Assembly (NCBI RefSeq): GCF_016283395.1
Contig: NZ_JAEEMU010000043.1
Coordinates: 47,218 to 111,217 of the forward strand
Direction: 5' to 3'
Source of the DNA: Ruminococcus sp.
GTDB taxonomy: Bacteria > Bacillota_A > Clostridia > Oscillospirales > Ruminococcaceae
DNA: 64,000 nt
A program made the translations under genes and the position numbers. Positions within the stretch are counted from its first letter, which is position 1, and each line of letters begins with the position of its first letter. Positions 52,387 to 61,741 of the stretch are shown piece by piece. The notes beneath the pieces were generated by a model. The model searched no databases. It saw only the letters and a program-made list of their open reading frames with translations, and was not told where the DNA came from.

Positions 52387-53299
52387 GGGCTTTTCCCTCG
52401 TCCTTATCAGCCTTATCCTCAGACTTTTCGTTGCTTTCTTCGTCCTCGTCCTCATGGAATTTACCGCTGAAATCGGTTATAACAATGACAGAGGTAAGTC
52501 TTGTAACGTCCACACATGGCTGTATATCAGCACATACGGAAAGACCGTTAGAGTCGAGACCTATTTCAAGGATAGTACCGATAGGGTAATCCTTGGGGAA
52601 AAGTCCGCTTGTACCTGTGGTTATCATAAGGTCGCCGCGTTTGAGCTTGTTCTTTTTCGGAACGTGGATAAGCTTTGTCTGACCGTTCTCAGAAGAGAGT
52701 ATATTGCCCTCGATTATGCCCTGATCGGCATTTGACGACGAAGCAACAGCTGCTACGGAAAGATCAGGAGAAAGGATAGTTCTCACAGTGGAAACGTGCT
52801 TTGACACCTCAACTGTTATTCCTACAAGTCCCTCTGCGGTAACAACAGGGCAGTTCACAAGGATACCGTCCTCAGAGCCCTTGTCAATAGTAAACGACTT
52901 GAAAGGATCATTGGTAACATAGCCCAGAACGCCGCATGGCTGAGAAAGCTGATAATCCTCATTCTTTTCCTTTATGGTAACGAATTTGCGGAGCTCTTCA
53001 ACTTCTGCCTTTATAGCGTCATATTCTGTAAGCTGAGCATTGAGCTCGCCTATCTGTTTTTTGAGGCGTTCGTTCTCCTCATAGTATTTGTCGGCGTTTG
53101 AGAGCTTATCGACAGTATTCTCCATTTTCATGCTTATCCTGTTGGAGGCTGCACGGAAAGGCTTTGTTACTGTATTGATAAAGGAGGCTCCCGAAATGGA
53201 ATAGCCGCCTCTTGTGACGGCATAGATCATTATACCAATAAGGAAAGCGAGAAAAGCAAGCAGGACCTTACATCTGGTGCTTTTAAAGAATTCACGCAT
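52376..53299 (-). CDS. mreC: Rod shape-determining protein MreC
   Basis: MreC links MreB to PBP2 outside the membrane. The 307-residue protein has one membrane segment (9-28), a coiled coil (about 62-100, NADKYYEENERLKKQIGELN) and two beta domains with CGVLGYVTNDPFKSFTIDKG and LMITTGTSGLFPKDYPIG. The end is a short acidic tail rich in Glu, Asp and Lys. The ATG has AAGGAGG upstream. It lies 11 bases after mreB. Confidence 0.95.
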   Translation of the reverse strand: MREFFKSTRCKVLLAFLAFLIGIMIYAVTRGGYSISGASFINTVTKPFRAASNRISMKMENTVDKLSNADKYYEENERLKKQIGELNAQLTEYDAIKAEVEELRKFVTIKEKNEDYQLSQPCGVLGYVTNDPFKSFTIDKGSEDGILVNCPVVTAEGLVGITVEVSKHVSTVRTILSPDLSVAAVASSSNADQGIIEGNILSSENGQTKLIHVPKKNKLKRGDLMITTGTSGLFPKDYPIGTILEIGLDSNGLSVCADIQPCVDVTRLTSVIVITDFSGKFHEDEDEESNEKSEDKADKDEGKAHED

Positions 53300-53310
53300 G
53301 AAGCTCCTCC

Positions 53311-54327
53311 TTAATAGTACTTGACGTTTTCGGTGAGAGCGTCCTGATAATCGCTGATATTTTCCAGTATCTTGCCTGTACCCTCTGCAACGCAGTCAAG
53401 AGGATACTCGGCGATATAAACGGGCATACCTGTTTCGCGGTTTATTAGCTTGTCCAGACCGCGGAGAAGTGCGCCGCCGCCTGCAAGTGTAATGCCGTGG
53501 TCGATGATATCTGCCGAAAGCTCGGGAGGGGTTTCTTCAAGAGTGGACTTTATAGCGTCTATGACTCTTGAAAGGGGCTCAACGAGAGCATCACGTATCT
53601 CGGCAGAAGTAACTGTTATATTCTCTGGGAGACCGTTGAGAAGATTTCTTCCCTTTATCTCCTGAGCTTCTTCCTTCTCACTTGGGAAAGCAGAGCCGAT
53701 ATCCAGCTTGATGTTCTCGGCAGTTCTTTCACCGATGAGGAGATTATACTTTTTCTTGATATAGTTGATGATAGCTGCATCGAACTCATCGCCTGCACAT
53801 CTTACAGAGCGTGAAGCAACGATGCCGCCCATTGATATTACAGCGACTTCGCTCGTACCGCCGCCGATATCAACTATCATGCTGCCTGCGGGAGCGTTTG
53901 TGGGGAGACCTGCACCGATAGCGGCAGCCATAGGCTCCTCGATAATGAGTACGTTGTTAGCACCTGCCTTTTTGCAGGACTCACGTACAGCACGTCTTTC
54001 AACGGCAGTAACGCCCGAAGGTATACAGATGATAACGTTAGCTTTGGTAAAAAGAGTACCCTTGAGGGCTTTCCTTATAAATTCCTGAAGCATTGTGGTA
54101 GCTATATCGAAATCGGCGATAACGCCGTCCTTCAGAGGTCTGACAGCAACGATAGAACCGGGGGTACGACCGATGACGTCCTTTGCCTCCTTACCGACAT
54201 AGCGGCATTTATCCGTTCTTGTATTTACGGCAACTACTGAAGGCTCTCTTATTATTATACCTTTTCCCCTCATATATACGAGGGTATTAGCAGTTCCGAG
54301 GTCAATGCCAATATCTTTTGTAAACAT
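53311..54327 (-). CDS. mreB: Rod shape-determining protein MreB
   Basis: MreB is the bacterial actin that guides sidewall peptidoglycan synthesis. The 338-residue protein starts [20 protein letters not shown] (phosphate-1 loop). It has [34 protein letters not shown] (phosphate-2 loop) and [13 protein letters not shown] (adenosine site). The ATG has AAGGAG upstream. It is first in the operon, which has its own promoter. Confidence 0.98.
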   Translation of the reverse strand: MFTKDIGIDLGTANTLVYMRGKGIIIREPSVVAVNTRTDKCRYVGKEAKDVIGRTPGSIVAVRPLKDGVIADFDIATTMLQEFIRKALKGTLFTKANVIICIPSGVTAVERRAVRESCKKAGANNVLIIEEPMAAAIGAGLPTNAPAGSMIVDIGGGTSEVAVISMGGIVASRSVRCAGDEFDAAIINYIKKKYNLLIGERTAENIKLDIGSAFPSEKEEAQEIKGRNLLNGLPENITVTSAEIRDALVEPLSRVIDAIKSTLEETPPELSADIIDHGITLAGGGALLRGLDKLINRETGMPVYIAEYPLDCVAEGTGKILENISDYQDALTENVKYY

Positions 54328-54373
54328 TTTGCAGCTCCTTAAAATGCATTAATTCTTGTTATACACATATTAT

Positions 54374-54402
54374 ATTATATCACCAAAGGGACATATGTAC
54401 AA
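54374..54402 (-). promoter_or_regulatory. Promoter of mreBCD-pbp2
   Basis: TTGTAC (54397-54402) and TATAAT (54374-54379) are 17 bp apart on the minus strand, about 46 bases before the mreB ATG. Confidence 0.7.
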
Positions 54403-54511
54403 GAATTTTCGGCGAGAAAAAGCATTTCCCGACAAATTTAGTGTATTACGGTGACATAACTGTCCGCTGGTGATGAAAAACTGTCGAAAAGGACAACAGA
54501 AGATATATTTT

Positions 54512-54769
54512 TCAGCCTGAGATCACCTTTGGAGCGGTCTTTATGTATGCATATATCGCTGCGATGATACAGATGACCTGTGCAACGCTGATATTTATAG
54601 AAAAACCGAAGGTAAGTGAGATAAGGTCGGTAGCAAATGTACTCGGAGCGAGTGTGATACCTCTTGACCAGCCAAGCCATGCGAATGAGCCCGAAGCCGC
54701 ACTTGCGATTATTCCGCCGAGTATACAGCCGCATATAAGAAGAAGCAGAAAATATAGAGTTTTTTTCAT
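54512..54769 (-). CDS. DUF4321 family small membrane protein
   Basis: The 85-residue protein has membrane segments at residues 4-26 and 56-78. It carries CGCILGGIIASAASG followed by FATDLISLTFGFSINIS, the pattern of DUF4321, which in clostridia is often near mre genes. The ATG has GGAGATATT upstream. It is the last gene after dut in the zapA-U32-dut run. No function is known. Confidence 0.8.
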   Translation of the reverse strand: MKKTLYFLLLLICGCILGGIIASAASGSFAWLGWSRGITLAPSTFATDLISLTFGFSINISVAQVICIIAAIYAYIKTAPKVISG

Positions 54770-54806
54770 AATAATATCTCCAATCTTTTGTAAAACTTAG
54801 TATATA

Positions 54807-55244
54807 TCAGATGCCTGACGAGCCGAAGCCGCCGCTTCCGCGCTCAGTCTCCGAGAGTTCGTCGCTGACTTCTATCTCGGGCATTAAGATACGTGTTGGG
54901 ATCACCTGTGCGATACGCATACCGTGTTCGACCGTAAACGGAGCTTTTCCGTGGTTGATGAGCGGAACGAACCATGCTCCGCGGTAATCGCTGTCAACAA
55001 CACCAACGCAGTTGGCAAGTGAGACTCCGAATTTTGATGAGAGTCCCGAGCGTGGGTAGATGAGCAGTGCGATATCGTCACAGTCAGGCTGTGCAGTGAT
55101 ACCTATGGGTATCATTTTTATCTCTCCTGCTTCGAGAGTAACAGGCTCATCGAGGCAGGCGCAAAGGTCAAGACCTGCGCTCCCTGCTGTGGCACGGGAG
55201 GGGATAACAGCCTTTGGATCAAGTTTTTTGAAGGTAAGTTTCAT
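54807..55244 (-). CDS. dut: dUTP diphosphatase
   Basis: Dut hydrolyses dUTP to dUMP and diphosphate, keeping uracil out of DNA and supplying thymidylate synthesis. The 145-residue trimeric-type enzyme shows all five motifs: AGSAGLDLCA, PRSGLSSKFG, GVVDSDYRG (catalytic Asp), RIAQVI and the C-terminal GSGGFGSSG. The ATG at 55244 is 2 bases after the U32 stop, with AGAGG upstream, so the genes are probably coupled. The gene lies between a U32 peptidase and DUF4321. Confidence 0.97.
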   Translation of the reverse strand: MKLTFKKLDPKAVIPSRATAGSAGLDLCACLDEPVTLEAGEIKMIPIGITAQPDCDDIALLIYPRSGLSSKFGVSLANCVGVVDSDYRGAWFVPLINHGKAPFTVEHGMRIAQVIPTRILMPEIEVSDELSETERGSGGFGSSGI

Positions 55245-55246
55245 AT

Positions 55247-57277
55247 TCAGATACCTCTGTAGTATAGTCCGCGGGTGATGTTTCCCTGCGGCTTTCGACC
55301 TGAGAGAACGGAGCGTATCATATCATCGTCCTCATCTGAGAGATAAGCGACACCGAATGATATATTGCTGAGTTCGTCTGTTCTGTCAAGCATGGAGAGT
55401 CTGTCGGCGTTGAGTATCTCCACGTAGTCCTTTGAGCAGGCTACAGGGAGCTCGCGTCCTGTGCGGTCAATGAGCTTCTTTGTGCATTTTCCGCAGCCCA
55501 CTTCATTCTTTATGGGGCAGTTGCGTGTGAGCATAAGGGGAAGTCTGCCGTATACTGCCGCACCCATCGGCAGAGATGTACGCACATTGGCTATTTGCGG
55601 CAATGTAGCTTCAACGGAGAAAACGCAGTCCTCAAGTCCGAGACCGTGAAGATATTCGGCACTGAATGAGTTGTAAACATTCAGGGTGAAGCTTCCGTGG
55701 AGCTTGTATCCCGACTTTCTGCCCATAGCGATATGATCGGGAGTATGACAGTAAAGCCTGTTCAAGCCCTTGCTTTTCAGTTCGATAAGTCTGCCTGCCA
55801 GTTTTTCCTCATTGGCAATGAAGCGCGGAGGAGAAACTATTATCTTTTCCGTATCCACGGCACCGAGAAGTTCATCATTTATCAGCTCTTCGGGGATAAT
55901 TACATATTCCGAAAGAGGAGCTGCAATGACAGCCTGCTTCGTTGTTCGGCAGAAAGTCCTTACAGGAAGCTTTTCAGACATACAGACTGCGGAGCGTTCG
56001 GGCTTCTGCGGTGAATAGTCCGTTATGGTATAAGCAGGTGTATTTGCAGATATAATGCGTTCTGTGAGCTTTTCAGCCACTTCGCGGCGCAGCTCGTTGA
56101 GCTTGCCTGCGGGGACAATAAGTTCTTCATCTATATCGGCAGTAAGCTTACCGAAGCTGAATACCGTATCTCCGAGCTTAGAAAGCTGCTTTGTGAGCAT
56201 ATCTATATCGGTAGGGCGATTTATAGCCTGCTGAGGGATATCACCCTGAGCACTTACCGAGATATCACCGCAAGTCGCAGTAATGCACACAGGTGTGTCA
56301 TTCTTTATGACTGCATGGAAATCAGCAGTAAAAGCCTTGCGCTCAAAGCGGTATAGTTCGTGTATCTTTGGTATAAGCTCGTGAGCGGAAATAACATCGT
56401 CCTTCTCGCGTACGCCGAACATATCCGTTCTCTGTGCGGTATAGTAACCGTTGGTAAAGCCGCTTCGCGAGAAAACTCCGCGCAGGAGCTTCATATCGGG
56501 GGCTTCACCGTCAAGAGAAGCTTTGAGTTCGTGTACTGCCGAAGCTACATATTCGGGGCGTTTCATGCGTCCCTCTATTTTGAATGAGTCAACGCCCATT
56601 TCTGCAAGCTCCTGTGCATATGGCAGGAGAGAAAGGTCTTTCAGTGACAATGCGGCTTTGCTCTTATTTCCCACAGCCGAGAACGGCAGTCTGCAAGCCT
56701 GTCCGCAGCAGCCGCGGTTAGCGGAACGCGAACCTATCATGGCGGACATATAGCACTGTCCCGAAACTGACATACACAGCGCACCGTGTACGAATATCTC
56801 GGTCTCTATACCCACATTGCAGATGCGTGAAATAGCAGTTTTGTCAAGCTCTCGCGCAGGGACTACCCTTGCATAGCCCAGCTCTCGGAGCAGGGAAGCT
56901 CCCTCGGCGGTATGCACCGACATCTGTGTAGAGCCGTGAAGTATGGCATCGGGAACACAGCGGCGTATAAGCTCCGCACAGCCCCAGTCCTGAACGATGA
57001 ACGCGTCAACTCCGCTTTGTGCAGCGGCTTTGATATATTCGCAGAACTTTTCGGCTTCTTCATCGGAAATGATAGTATTCACCGCAAGATCCAGCTTTGC
57101 ACCGTACTTGTGGCAGAGCCTTGCGGCTTCGGCTATTTCCTCCGCAGAGAAATTTGCAGCACTGCTTCTGGCGGAAAAACGCTTGCCGCCTATGTATACA
57201 GCGTCTGCACCCGATCTGAGAGCAGCCTGTAAAGTCTCCATGCTGCCTGCGGGGGCGAGTATTTCGGCTTTATTCAT
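55247..57277 (-). CDS. U32-family peptidase (RlhA/TrhP type)
   Basis: U32 proteins of this group support hydroxylation of RNA (23S rRNA or tRNA), despite their peptidase name. The 676-residue protein starts ILAPAGSMETLQAALRSGAD, has the signature DSFKIEGRMKRPEYV near residue 230, and cysteine ligands in GCCGQACRLPFSA and a C-terminal CGKCTKK. The length matches the two-part form with a C-terminal DUF3656-type half. The ATG overlaps the zapA stop by one base. RNA modification is inferred from relatives. Confidence 0.93.
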   Translation of the reverse strand: MNKAEILAPAGSMETLQAALRSGADAVYIGGKRFSARSSAANFSAEEIAEAARLCHKYGAKLDLAVNTIISDEEAEKFCEYIKAAAQSGVDAFIVQDWGCAELIRRCVPDAILHGSTQMSVHTAEGASLLRELGYARVVPARELDKTAISRICNVGIETEIFVHGALCMSVSGQCYMSAMIGSRSANRGCCGQACRLPFSAVGNKSKAALSLKDLSLLPYAQELAEMGVDSFKIEGRMKRPEYVASAVHELKASLDGEAPDMKLLRGVFSRSGFTNGYYTAQRTDMFGVREKDDVISAHELIPKIHELYRFERKAFTADFHAVIKNDTPVCITATCGDISVSAQGDIPQQAINRPTDIDMLTKQLSKLGDTVFSFGKLTADIDEELIVPAGKLNELRREVAEKLTERIISANTPAYTITDYSPQKPERSAVCMSEKLPVRTFCRTTKQAVIAAPLSEYVIIPEELINDELLGAVDTEKIIVSPPRFIANEEKLAGRLIELKSKGLNRLYCHTPDHIAMGRKSGYKLHGSFTLNVYNSFSAEYLHGLGLEDCVFSVEATLPQIANVRTSLPMGAAVYGRLPLMLTRNCPIKNEVGCGKCTKKLIDRTGRELPVACSKDYVEILNADRLSMLDRTDELSNISFGVAYLSDEDDDMIRSVLSGRKPQGNITRGLYYRGI

Positions 57278-57639
57278 TAAATGCTGTCACTGAGCTGCTT
57301 GAGCTTTACCATATTCTCAAGCTGAACTATCTTTGACTTGAGGACTTCGATCTCCTTCTGTGCAGCATCACGCTCGATACGTGTTCTGCCAGCCTCGTCA
57401 ACATATTCCTTAGTCTGGTCGCGGATACTGTCAAGACGCTGATTAGCCTTGTTGAGGTCGTCAAGGAGAGCCATAGCGACCATTATTGAAGCAGCATAGG
57501 GTGAAGAACCGCTTGCTGCGGTGATCTCGTTGATCTTTGTTTCAAGTGCTCTTGCGAGAGCAAATACGTAATTAGGTGCTTCTGCGGTCTTTATCTTGTA
57601 TTCCTTTCCGCAGATGATTACCTTAACTTCATTAAGCAT
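57277..57639 (-). CDS. zapA: Cell division protein ZapA
   Basis: ZapA stabilises FtsZ polymers at the division site. The 120-residue protein has the N-terminal globular domain EVKVIICGKEYKIKT, a central helix with ASIMVAMALLDDLNKANQRL, and a coiled coil to the end (about 60-115). I chose ATG at 57639 with GGAAAGGAC upstream; the frame extends to 57687 without a site. A TATAAT-like -10 lies near 57680 on the minus strand. It heads the zapA-U32-dut-DUF4321 run. Confidence 0.9.
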   Translation of the reverse strand: MLNEVKVIICGKEYKIKTAEAPNYVFALARALETKINEITAASGSSPYAASIMVAMALLDDLNKANQRLDSIRDQTKEYVDEAGRTRIERDAAQKEIEVLKSKIVQLENMVKLKQLSDSI

Positions 57640-57852
57640 AGTATCGTCCTTTCCGTGGCGTATTTTAAACCAACTTACATTATACACTATTTTTCGCAGA
57701 AATGGAAGAGGTTTTTGAAAAATTTTTATTTTAGTGAGAAGTTGTCAGTGCATAGTGATAGTGTGAACGTTATTACAGAGCAGGATATATATTTGTATGT
57801 GATATCCTCCATTATAAATATTTGCAGAAAGAGTTAAATAATAACTCTCAAC

Positions 57853-58554
57853 TTATATAAAGGCGAGTATGACACCTATCATAAATACAGCTGATATTAT
57901 GATGTGAGGGATACTTTCCGTAACAGCTTTGCGTATAGGTAACTGCTGTTTGAAATATCTGTATCCTATTCCGAAAAGAGCAGGGAGAAGGATAGCGACA
58001 GGGGAAAGCGGTCCGGGGAGTCCCGAGTCCGTTGTAATAACAAAAAGCAGAACAGCAATGACTGTAAGAACAATGACTTCGACTGTTTTTGGGGAATAGG
58101 CTGAATTATTCGTTTTTTTCTGATTTTGCGAGCTTGCAAGAGTCAGCATCTCGGTGATCTTTTTCTCAGCTTCTTCCGAACTCAGCCTTCCCTCGGTCAG
58201 CTCTGTGGAAAGTGCGGCAACGTCAGACTGTAATCTCTCATCTTTCGCCTTTGCACTTTCTTTCTTTTCCTTTGTAACTATTGATATGCCTGCGCTCTTT
58301 TCCTCGGTTTTCAAGGGTTCGGGAGCTGTCTCGGGAAATTCAAAAGAAACAGGAGCTTCTTCGGCAGATGAACTGCCGCGCTTTTTCTTTTTACTTGCAC
58401 TCTGAGCCCTTGCCTGTGCAAACATTTCCTCGACTTTTGCCGCAGCTTCCTCTGAGCTCATTTTCTTTCCTGAAGAGCTTCCGTCGTCGGACGCAGCTGA
58501 CTTAAAGGCTGACAATATGTCGTTAAGATCGTTATTCTGGTGCTTATCCTGCAT
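57853..58554 (-). CDS. C-terminal three-segment membrane protein with disordered N-terminus
   Basis: The 233-residue protein has a polar, charged N-terminal part (1-155) rich in Ser, Glu, Lys and Ala with KKKKRGSSSAEEA, two short helical repeats (SSEEAAAKVEEMFAQA and SSEEAEKKITEMLTLA), then three membrane segments (about 160-230). The paired repeats suggest a duplicated helix. I chose ATG at 58554, with AAGAG upstream; a TTG at 58563 is in frame. It starts 5 bases after the preceding oxidase-like gene. I do not recognise a family. Confidence 0.7.
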   Translation of the reverse strand: MQDKHQNNDLNDILSAFKSAASDDGSSSGKKMSSEEAAAKVEEMFAQARAQSASKKKKRGSSSAEEAPVSFEFPETAPEPLKTEEKSAGISIVTKEKKESAKAKDERLQSDVAALSTELTEGRLSSEEAEKKITEMLTLASSQNQKKTNNSAYSPKTVEVIVLTVIAVLLFVITTDSGLPGPLSPVAILLPALFGIGYRYFKQQLPIRKAVTESIPHIIISAVFMIGVILAFI

Positions 58555-58559
58555 TGTTA

Positions 58560-59036
58560 TCAACTCTTTTCATTGAACTTTGAGTACCCGTTTTCGTATT
58601 TTTTGTCACTGTCGAAGGAGTCAATATCAGCCTTTGACAGATCACCTTTTCCGTCAAATCGGTAAAACCTGCCGCTTTCGGCTATTATTTCAAGAACGCA
58701 GTAGTCCTCGTCATCTATACCGTTGGGGTAGTATTTTTCGTCGCCCTCATTCCAGAGGAGCTCCTTATACTCTCTTTCGGAGCGTATCTCAGCTCTTCCG
58801 TACAGGCATACCCCCTCAAATGTTGTATCGTCTGAGAAGTACAGGCATACGTTATTGTTTTTCATAAGGCTCTTTACATGGCTCGAACTTGTATTCGTGG
58901 AGATTAGGTGTCTGCCCAAGCCCTTATGCCATACGCAGAAAACCTTGCGTATATTCTGTCTGTTTTGTTCGTCGGTGTATCCTATAGCGGCAAATAATGA
59001 ACGGTCAATAAGTGCCATTATTTCGTTTAGTGTCAT
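58560..59036 (-). CDS. Pyridoxamine 5'-phosphate oxidase-like flavin-binding protein
   Basis: The 158-residue protein has the split-barrel fold of the PNPOx-like family, seen in LIDRSLFAAIGYTDEQNR, FCVWHKGLGRHLISTNTSSS, SLMKNNNVCLYFSDD and GVCLYGRAEI. Members bind FMN or F420 and act as oxidases or heme-binding proteins; the substrate here is unknown. The ATG follows GAGGTG. The downstream membrane protein gene starts 5 bases after its stop, so both are probably cotranscribed. Confidence 0.85.
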   Translation of the reverse strand: MTLNEIMALIDRSLFAAIGYTDEQNRQNIRKVFCVWHKGLGRHLISTNTSSSHVKSLMKNNNVCLYFSDDTTFEGVCLYGRAEIRSEREYKELLWNEGDEKYYPNGIDDEDYCVLEIIAESGRFYRFDGKGDLSKADIDSFDSDKKYENGYSKFNEKS

Positions 59037-59114
59037 GTTTTCACCTCGGAGTTGTTTTAGTTGAGAGTTTAGAATTGAGAGTTGAGAGTCTGAGATAAAT
59101 CAGAATATATACTT

Positions 59115-59549
59115 TTAATCCCATTCATTAAAAATAATATTTCCAATAGAAGTAGGATTCCAATATTTTATTTGTTCCAATTCTACCTTGAATAAATCAT
59201 ATTCAATATTAGTGAATGGAGAATTTAAGATATCAGCACTAACTATATCATAATTCATAAAGTAAACGTGGTTTTCTGGAACGTTAATAAATACTTTATT
59301 CATAAAAGTAAGTTCATTTGTAAAAGCTATGATAGGGTGATATTTATTTAGAAGAACATAAAGTTCCTTTCCATATGTATTAAAGTGAGCATAAAAATAA
59401 TTGGCGTTATCAGGTTTACAAATATCAAGTAAATTAGTTGTATTTGTCTGAATGCAATAACAGACTTGTTTGAAAGCCATATAGCCATTTTCTGTTAAAG
59501 AACAATTATCGCCGTCAAAAAAACCTGTAATTCCTCTTTTTAATATCAT
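59115..59549 (-). CDS. AT-rich orphan protein, unknown function
   Basis: The 144-residue product is rich in Asn, Tyr, Phe and Ile, and contains GFFDGDNCSLTENGYMAFKQ, ICKPDNANYFYAHFNTYGKE and NVPENHVYFMNYDI. No signal or membrane segment is seen. I chose ATG at 59549, with GAGG upstream. The gene has about 23-25% G+C in the lines I counted, against about 50% in lexA. This suggests recent transfer. Size and style resemble immunity proteins of toxin systems, but no toxin gene is adjacent. Confidence 0.6.
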   Translation of the reverse strand: MILKRGITGFFDGDNCSLTENGYMAFKQVCYCIQTNTTNLLDICKPDNANYFYAHFNTYGKELYVLLNKYHPIIAFTNELTFMNKVFINVPENHVYFMNYDIVSADILNSPFTNIEYDLFKVELEQIKYWNPTSIGNIIFNEWD

Positions 59550-59569
59550 ATTATTCCTCACATAAATTC

Positions 59570-59661
59570 CGATTTATCGTAGTAACGTCTGTCTGAGGGA
59601 CGTCGAGGACGCCGTCCCCTACAAGCTAAAGGCTAATGGCTAATGGCTAAGAGCTAACGGC
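59570..59661. repeat. Short spacer with palindromic repeat and GCTAA tandem tract
   Basis: The 27-base GGGACGTCGAGGAC-type unit at 59597-59623 is identical to 48320-48346. It is followed by a tract of AGCTAAAGGCTAATGGCTAA-like units to 59661, just before the lexA stop. Confidence 0.6.
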
Positions 59662-60243
59662 TTAATAGTAACGCTTCAAGCCGATGACCTTGCCGAGAAC
59701 CTCCACTTCGTCAACGATGATAGGCTCCATTGTATCGTTCTCAGGCTGTAAGCGGTAGTGTCCGCGCTCCTTGTAGAAAGTCTTGACAGTAGCCTCCTCA
59801 CGGTCGATAAAGGCTACGACGATATCGCCGTTTTCAGCGTAATTCGCGCGCTGAACGATAACGATATCACCGTCGAGGATACCTGCGTTTATCATGCTCT
59901 CGCCGCGTATTTTCAGTGCGAAAAGATCCTGCGGATCAACTCCCGGAGCTTCAAAGCCGATATATCCCGTGATATCTTCAACAGCTGTGATAGGCTGACC
60001 TGCTGTGACGGTGCCCATAACGGGAACGGAAGTAGTTCCGCTGTTTGGCAGACGCAGGGTGCGGTTCAGGTTGCCTGTTTTCTCGATGAGTCCGTTGCGG
60101 ACAAGAGTCTCGATATAACGGTGAGCAGTTGATGTGGATTTGAAACCCATTGCGTCCATTATCTCTCTGACTGACGGCGACATACCGTCACTGAGACGGG
60201 ATTTGATATAGTTGAAAACAGCGATTTCCTTATCCTTGAGCAT
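59662..60243 (-). CDS. lexA: LexA repressor
   Basis: LexA represses SOS genes and cleaves itself when RecA is active. The 193-residue protein has a winged-helix N-terminal domain (KEIAVFNYIKSRLSDGMSPSV, then TSTAHRYIETLVRNGLIEK). The cleavage site is Ala-Gly in GTVTAGQPI, and the catalytic dyad is Ser in RGESMINAGI and Lys in EATVKTFYKE. The ATG is 2 bases after the murC stop, and its ribosome site GGAGGAAT lies within the end of murC, so translation is coupled. Confidence 0.97.
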   Translation of the reverse strand: MLKDKEIAVFNYIKSRLSDGMSPSVREIMDAMGFKSTSTAHRYIETLVRNGLIEKTGNLNRTLRLPNSGTTSVPVMGTVTAGQPITAVEDITGYIGFEAPGVDPQDLFALKIRGESMINAGILDGDIVIVQRANYAENGDIVVAFIDREEATVKTFYKERGHYRLQPENDTMEPIIVDEVEVLGKVIGLKRYY

Positions 60244-60245
60244 AA

Positions 60246-61670
60246 TTATTCCTCCGAAAGCTTTTTCAGTATCATCTTAGCGATCTTGTAAGCGTCACCG
60301 CAGCCGAGAGTGATCACAAGGTCGCCCTCCTCGGCGTGTTTACATACATAGTCGCATATCTGTTCAAAGTTAGCGTTTTTTCTTTCGTCTGTCCATTCAG
60401 CTGTCTCGTCCTGTGGGAACCATATGCAGTTCGGTATCTTTTCTGCAAGGTGACGGGTGAAGATACCGTAGGTGTTTTTTTCACGGCTTCCCATTATGTC
60501 GGTAAGAACTGCGTGATCGGGTATCTGTAAAACTCTTGCAAAGTCGTCAAGCAGGAGCTTTGTACGTGAGAATGTGAAAGGCTGGAACACAGCCCATACG
60601 TGGTTGAAATTCATCTCCATAGCTGCATTGAGAGTAGCTTCCAGCTCGGTTGGGTGGTGAGCGTAGTCATCGACTACGGTTATGCCCTTTTCAAAGCCGA
60701 GCTTCTCGAAACGGCGTTTAGCACCGCGGAAGTCCTCGAGACCTTTCTGTATGAACTTGAAATCAGTGCCAACATAACGGGCAGCGGCAACTGCTGCAAG
60801 TGAGTTGAGGACATTGTGTATGCCTGCAACGTGAAGAGTGACAGTGCCAAGCTTTTCGCCCTTGTACATAGCATCGTAAGTGGTGAGGAGACCGTTTTCA
60901 TGTTTTACGTTCTCGGGATAGTAGTCGCAGGAGCTGTCCTTGCCGAAGGTGATTATCTCCTTGCCGGTTATGCCCTCGAGCGACTTCACGGAGTTGGCGT
61001 CAGAGCCGTTTATGATGATGCATTTCGAGGTGTTCTCGTTGAATTTATGGAAGGACTTGATGATGTTTTCGAGAGTGCCGAAGTAGTCGAGGTGGTCGGC
61101 GTCGATATTGAGTATAACGGATATATCGGGGTAAAATTTGAGGAAGTGGTCCTCGAATTCGCAGGATTCGCAAACGAGGATATCGCTTGTGCCGGATTTG
61201 CCGCTTCCGCCGATGCAGGGGAGCTTTCCGCCGATGTATGCAGAGAGGTCGATACCTGCGGTGAAGAGTATCTGAGTTATCATAGAAGTAGTGGAGGTCT
61301 TGCCGTGAGTACCGGAAACGCAGATAGCGTTATCGTACCAGCTCGTAACGATACCGAGGAGGTCTGCACGCTCGAGCACGGGAACACCGCTTGCCTTTGC
61401 GGCCATGAGCTCGGGGTTGTCAGCCATTATAGCGGCAGTATGGACGATGAGGTCTGCGCCCTCGATATTCTCGGCGCGCTGACCGATGAACACGGGGATA
61501 CCCATATTTCTTACGGCGTCGAGAGTTTCGGTCTCGTTGTTGTCAGAGCCGGTGAGGTAGTAGCCCTGTCCGTGGAGTATCTGCGCGAGGGGATACATTC
61601 CCGAGCCGCCGATACCGATGAAGTGAATATGCTTTTTGCCTTCTAAGATATTCAAGATACTGTTATCCAA
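60246..61670 (-). CDS. murC: UDP-N-acetylmuramate--L-alanine ligase
   Basis: MurC adds L-Ala to UDP-MurNAc, the first step of the peptide stem. The 474-residue Mur ligase has HFIGIGGSGMYPLAQIL (UDP-site loop), CVSGTHGKTSTTSMI (ATP loop), CESCEFEDHFLKFYP, ILNIDADHLDYFGTLENI, and the C-terminal VDDYAHHPTELEATL. The ATG lies just before KKHIHFIG. Its product is the substrate of the murD2 product encoded near 44 kb. It leads lexA. Confidence 0.97.
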   Translation of the reverse strand: MDNSILNILEGKKHIHFIGIGGSGMYPLAQILHGQGYYLTGSDNNETETLDAVRNMGIPVFIGQRAENIEGADLIVHTAAIMADNPELMAAKASGVPVLERADLLGIVTSWYDNAICVSGTHGKTSTTSMITQILFTAGIDLSAYIGGKLPCIGGSGKSGTSDILVCESCEFEDHFLKFYPDISVILNIDADHLDYFGTLENIIKSFHKFNENTSKCIIINGSDANSVKSLEGITGKEIITFGKDSSCDYYPENVKHENGLLTTYDAMYKGEKLGTVTLHVAGIHNVLNSLAAVAAARYVGTDFKFIQKGLEDFRGAKRRFEKLGFEKGITVVDDYAHHPTELEATLNAAMEMNFNHVWAVFQPFTFSRTKLLLDDFARVLQIPDHAVLTDIMGSREKNTYGIFTRHLAEKIPNCIWFPQDETAEWTDERKNANFEQICDYVCKHAEEGDLVITLGCGDAYKIAKMILKKLSEE

Positions 61671-61741
61671 AATCTATCACCTTTTCTAATATGTGTTGAG
61701 TCAGTCGTTTCCGCGAGCTGACATAGTATACCTATTTTATT

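Noticed and set aside
60816..61646. 276-codon open frame opposite murC
   Set aside because: It is fully antisense to a certain gene, has no ribosome site, and its Val/Glu-rich product follows from murC codon use.
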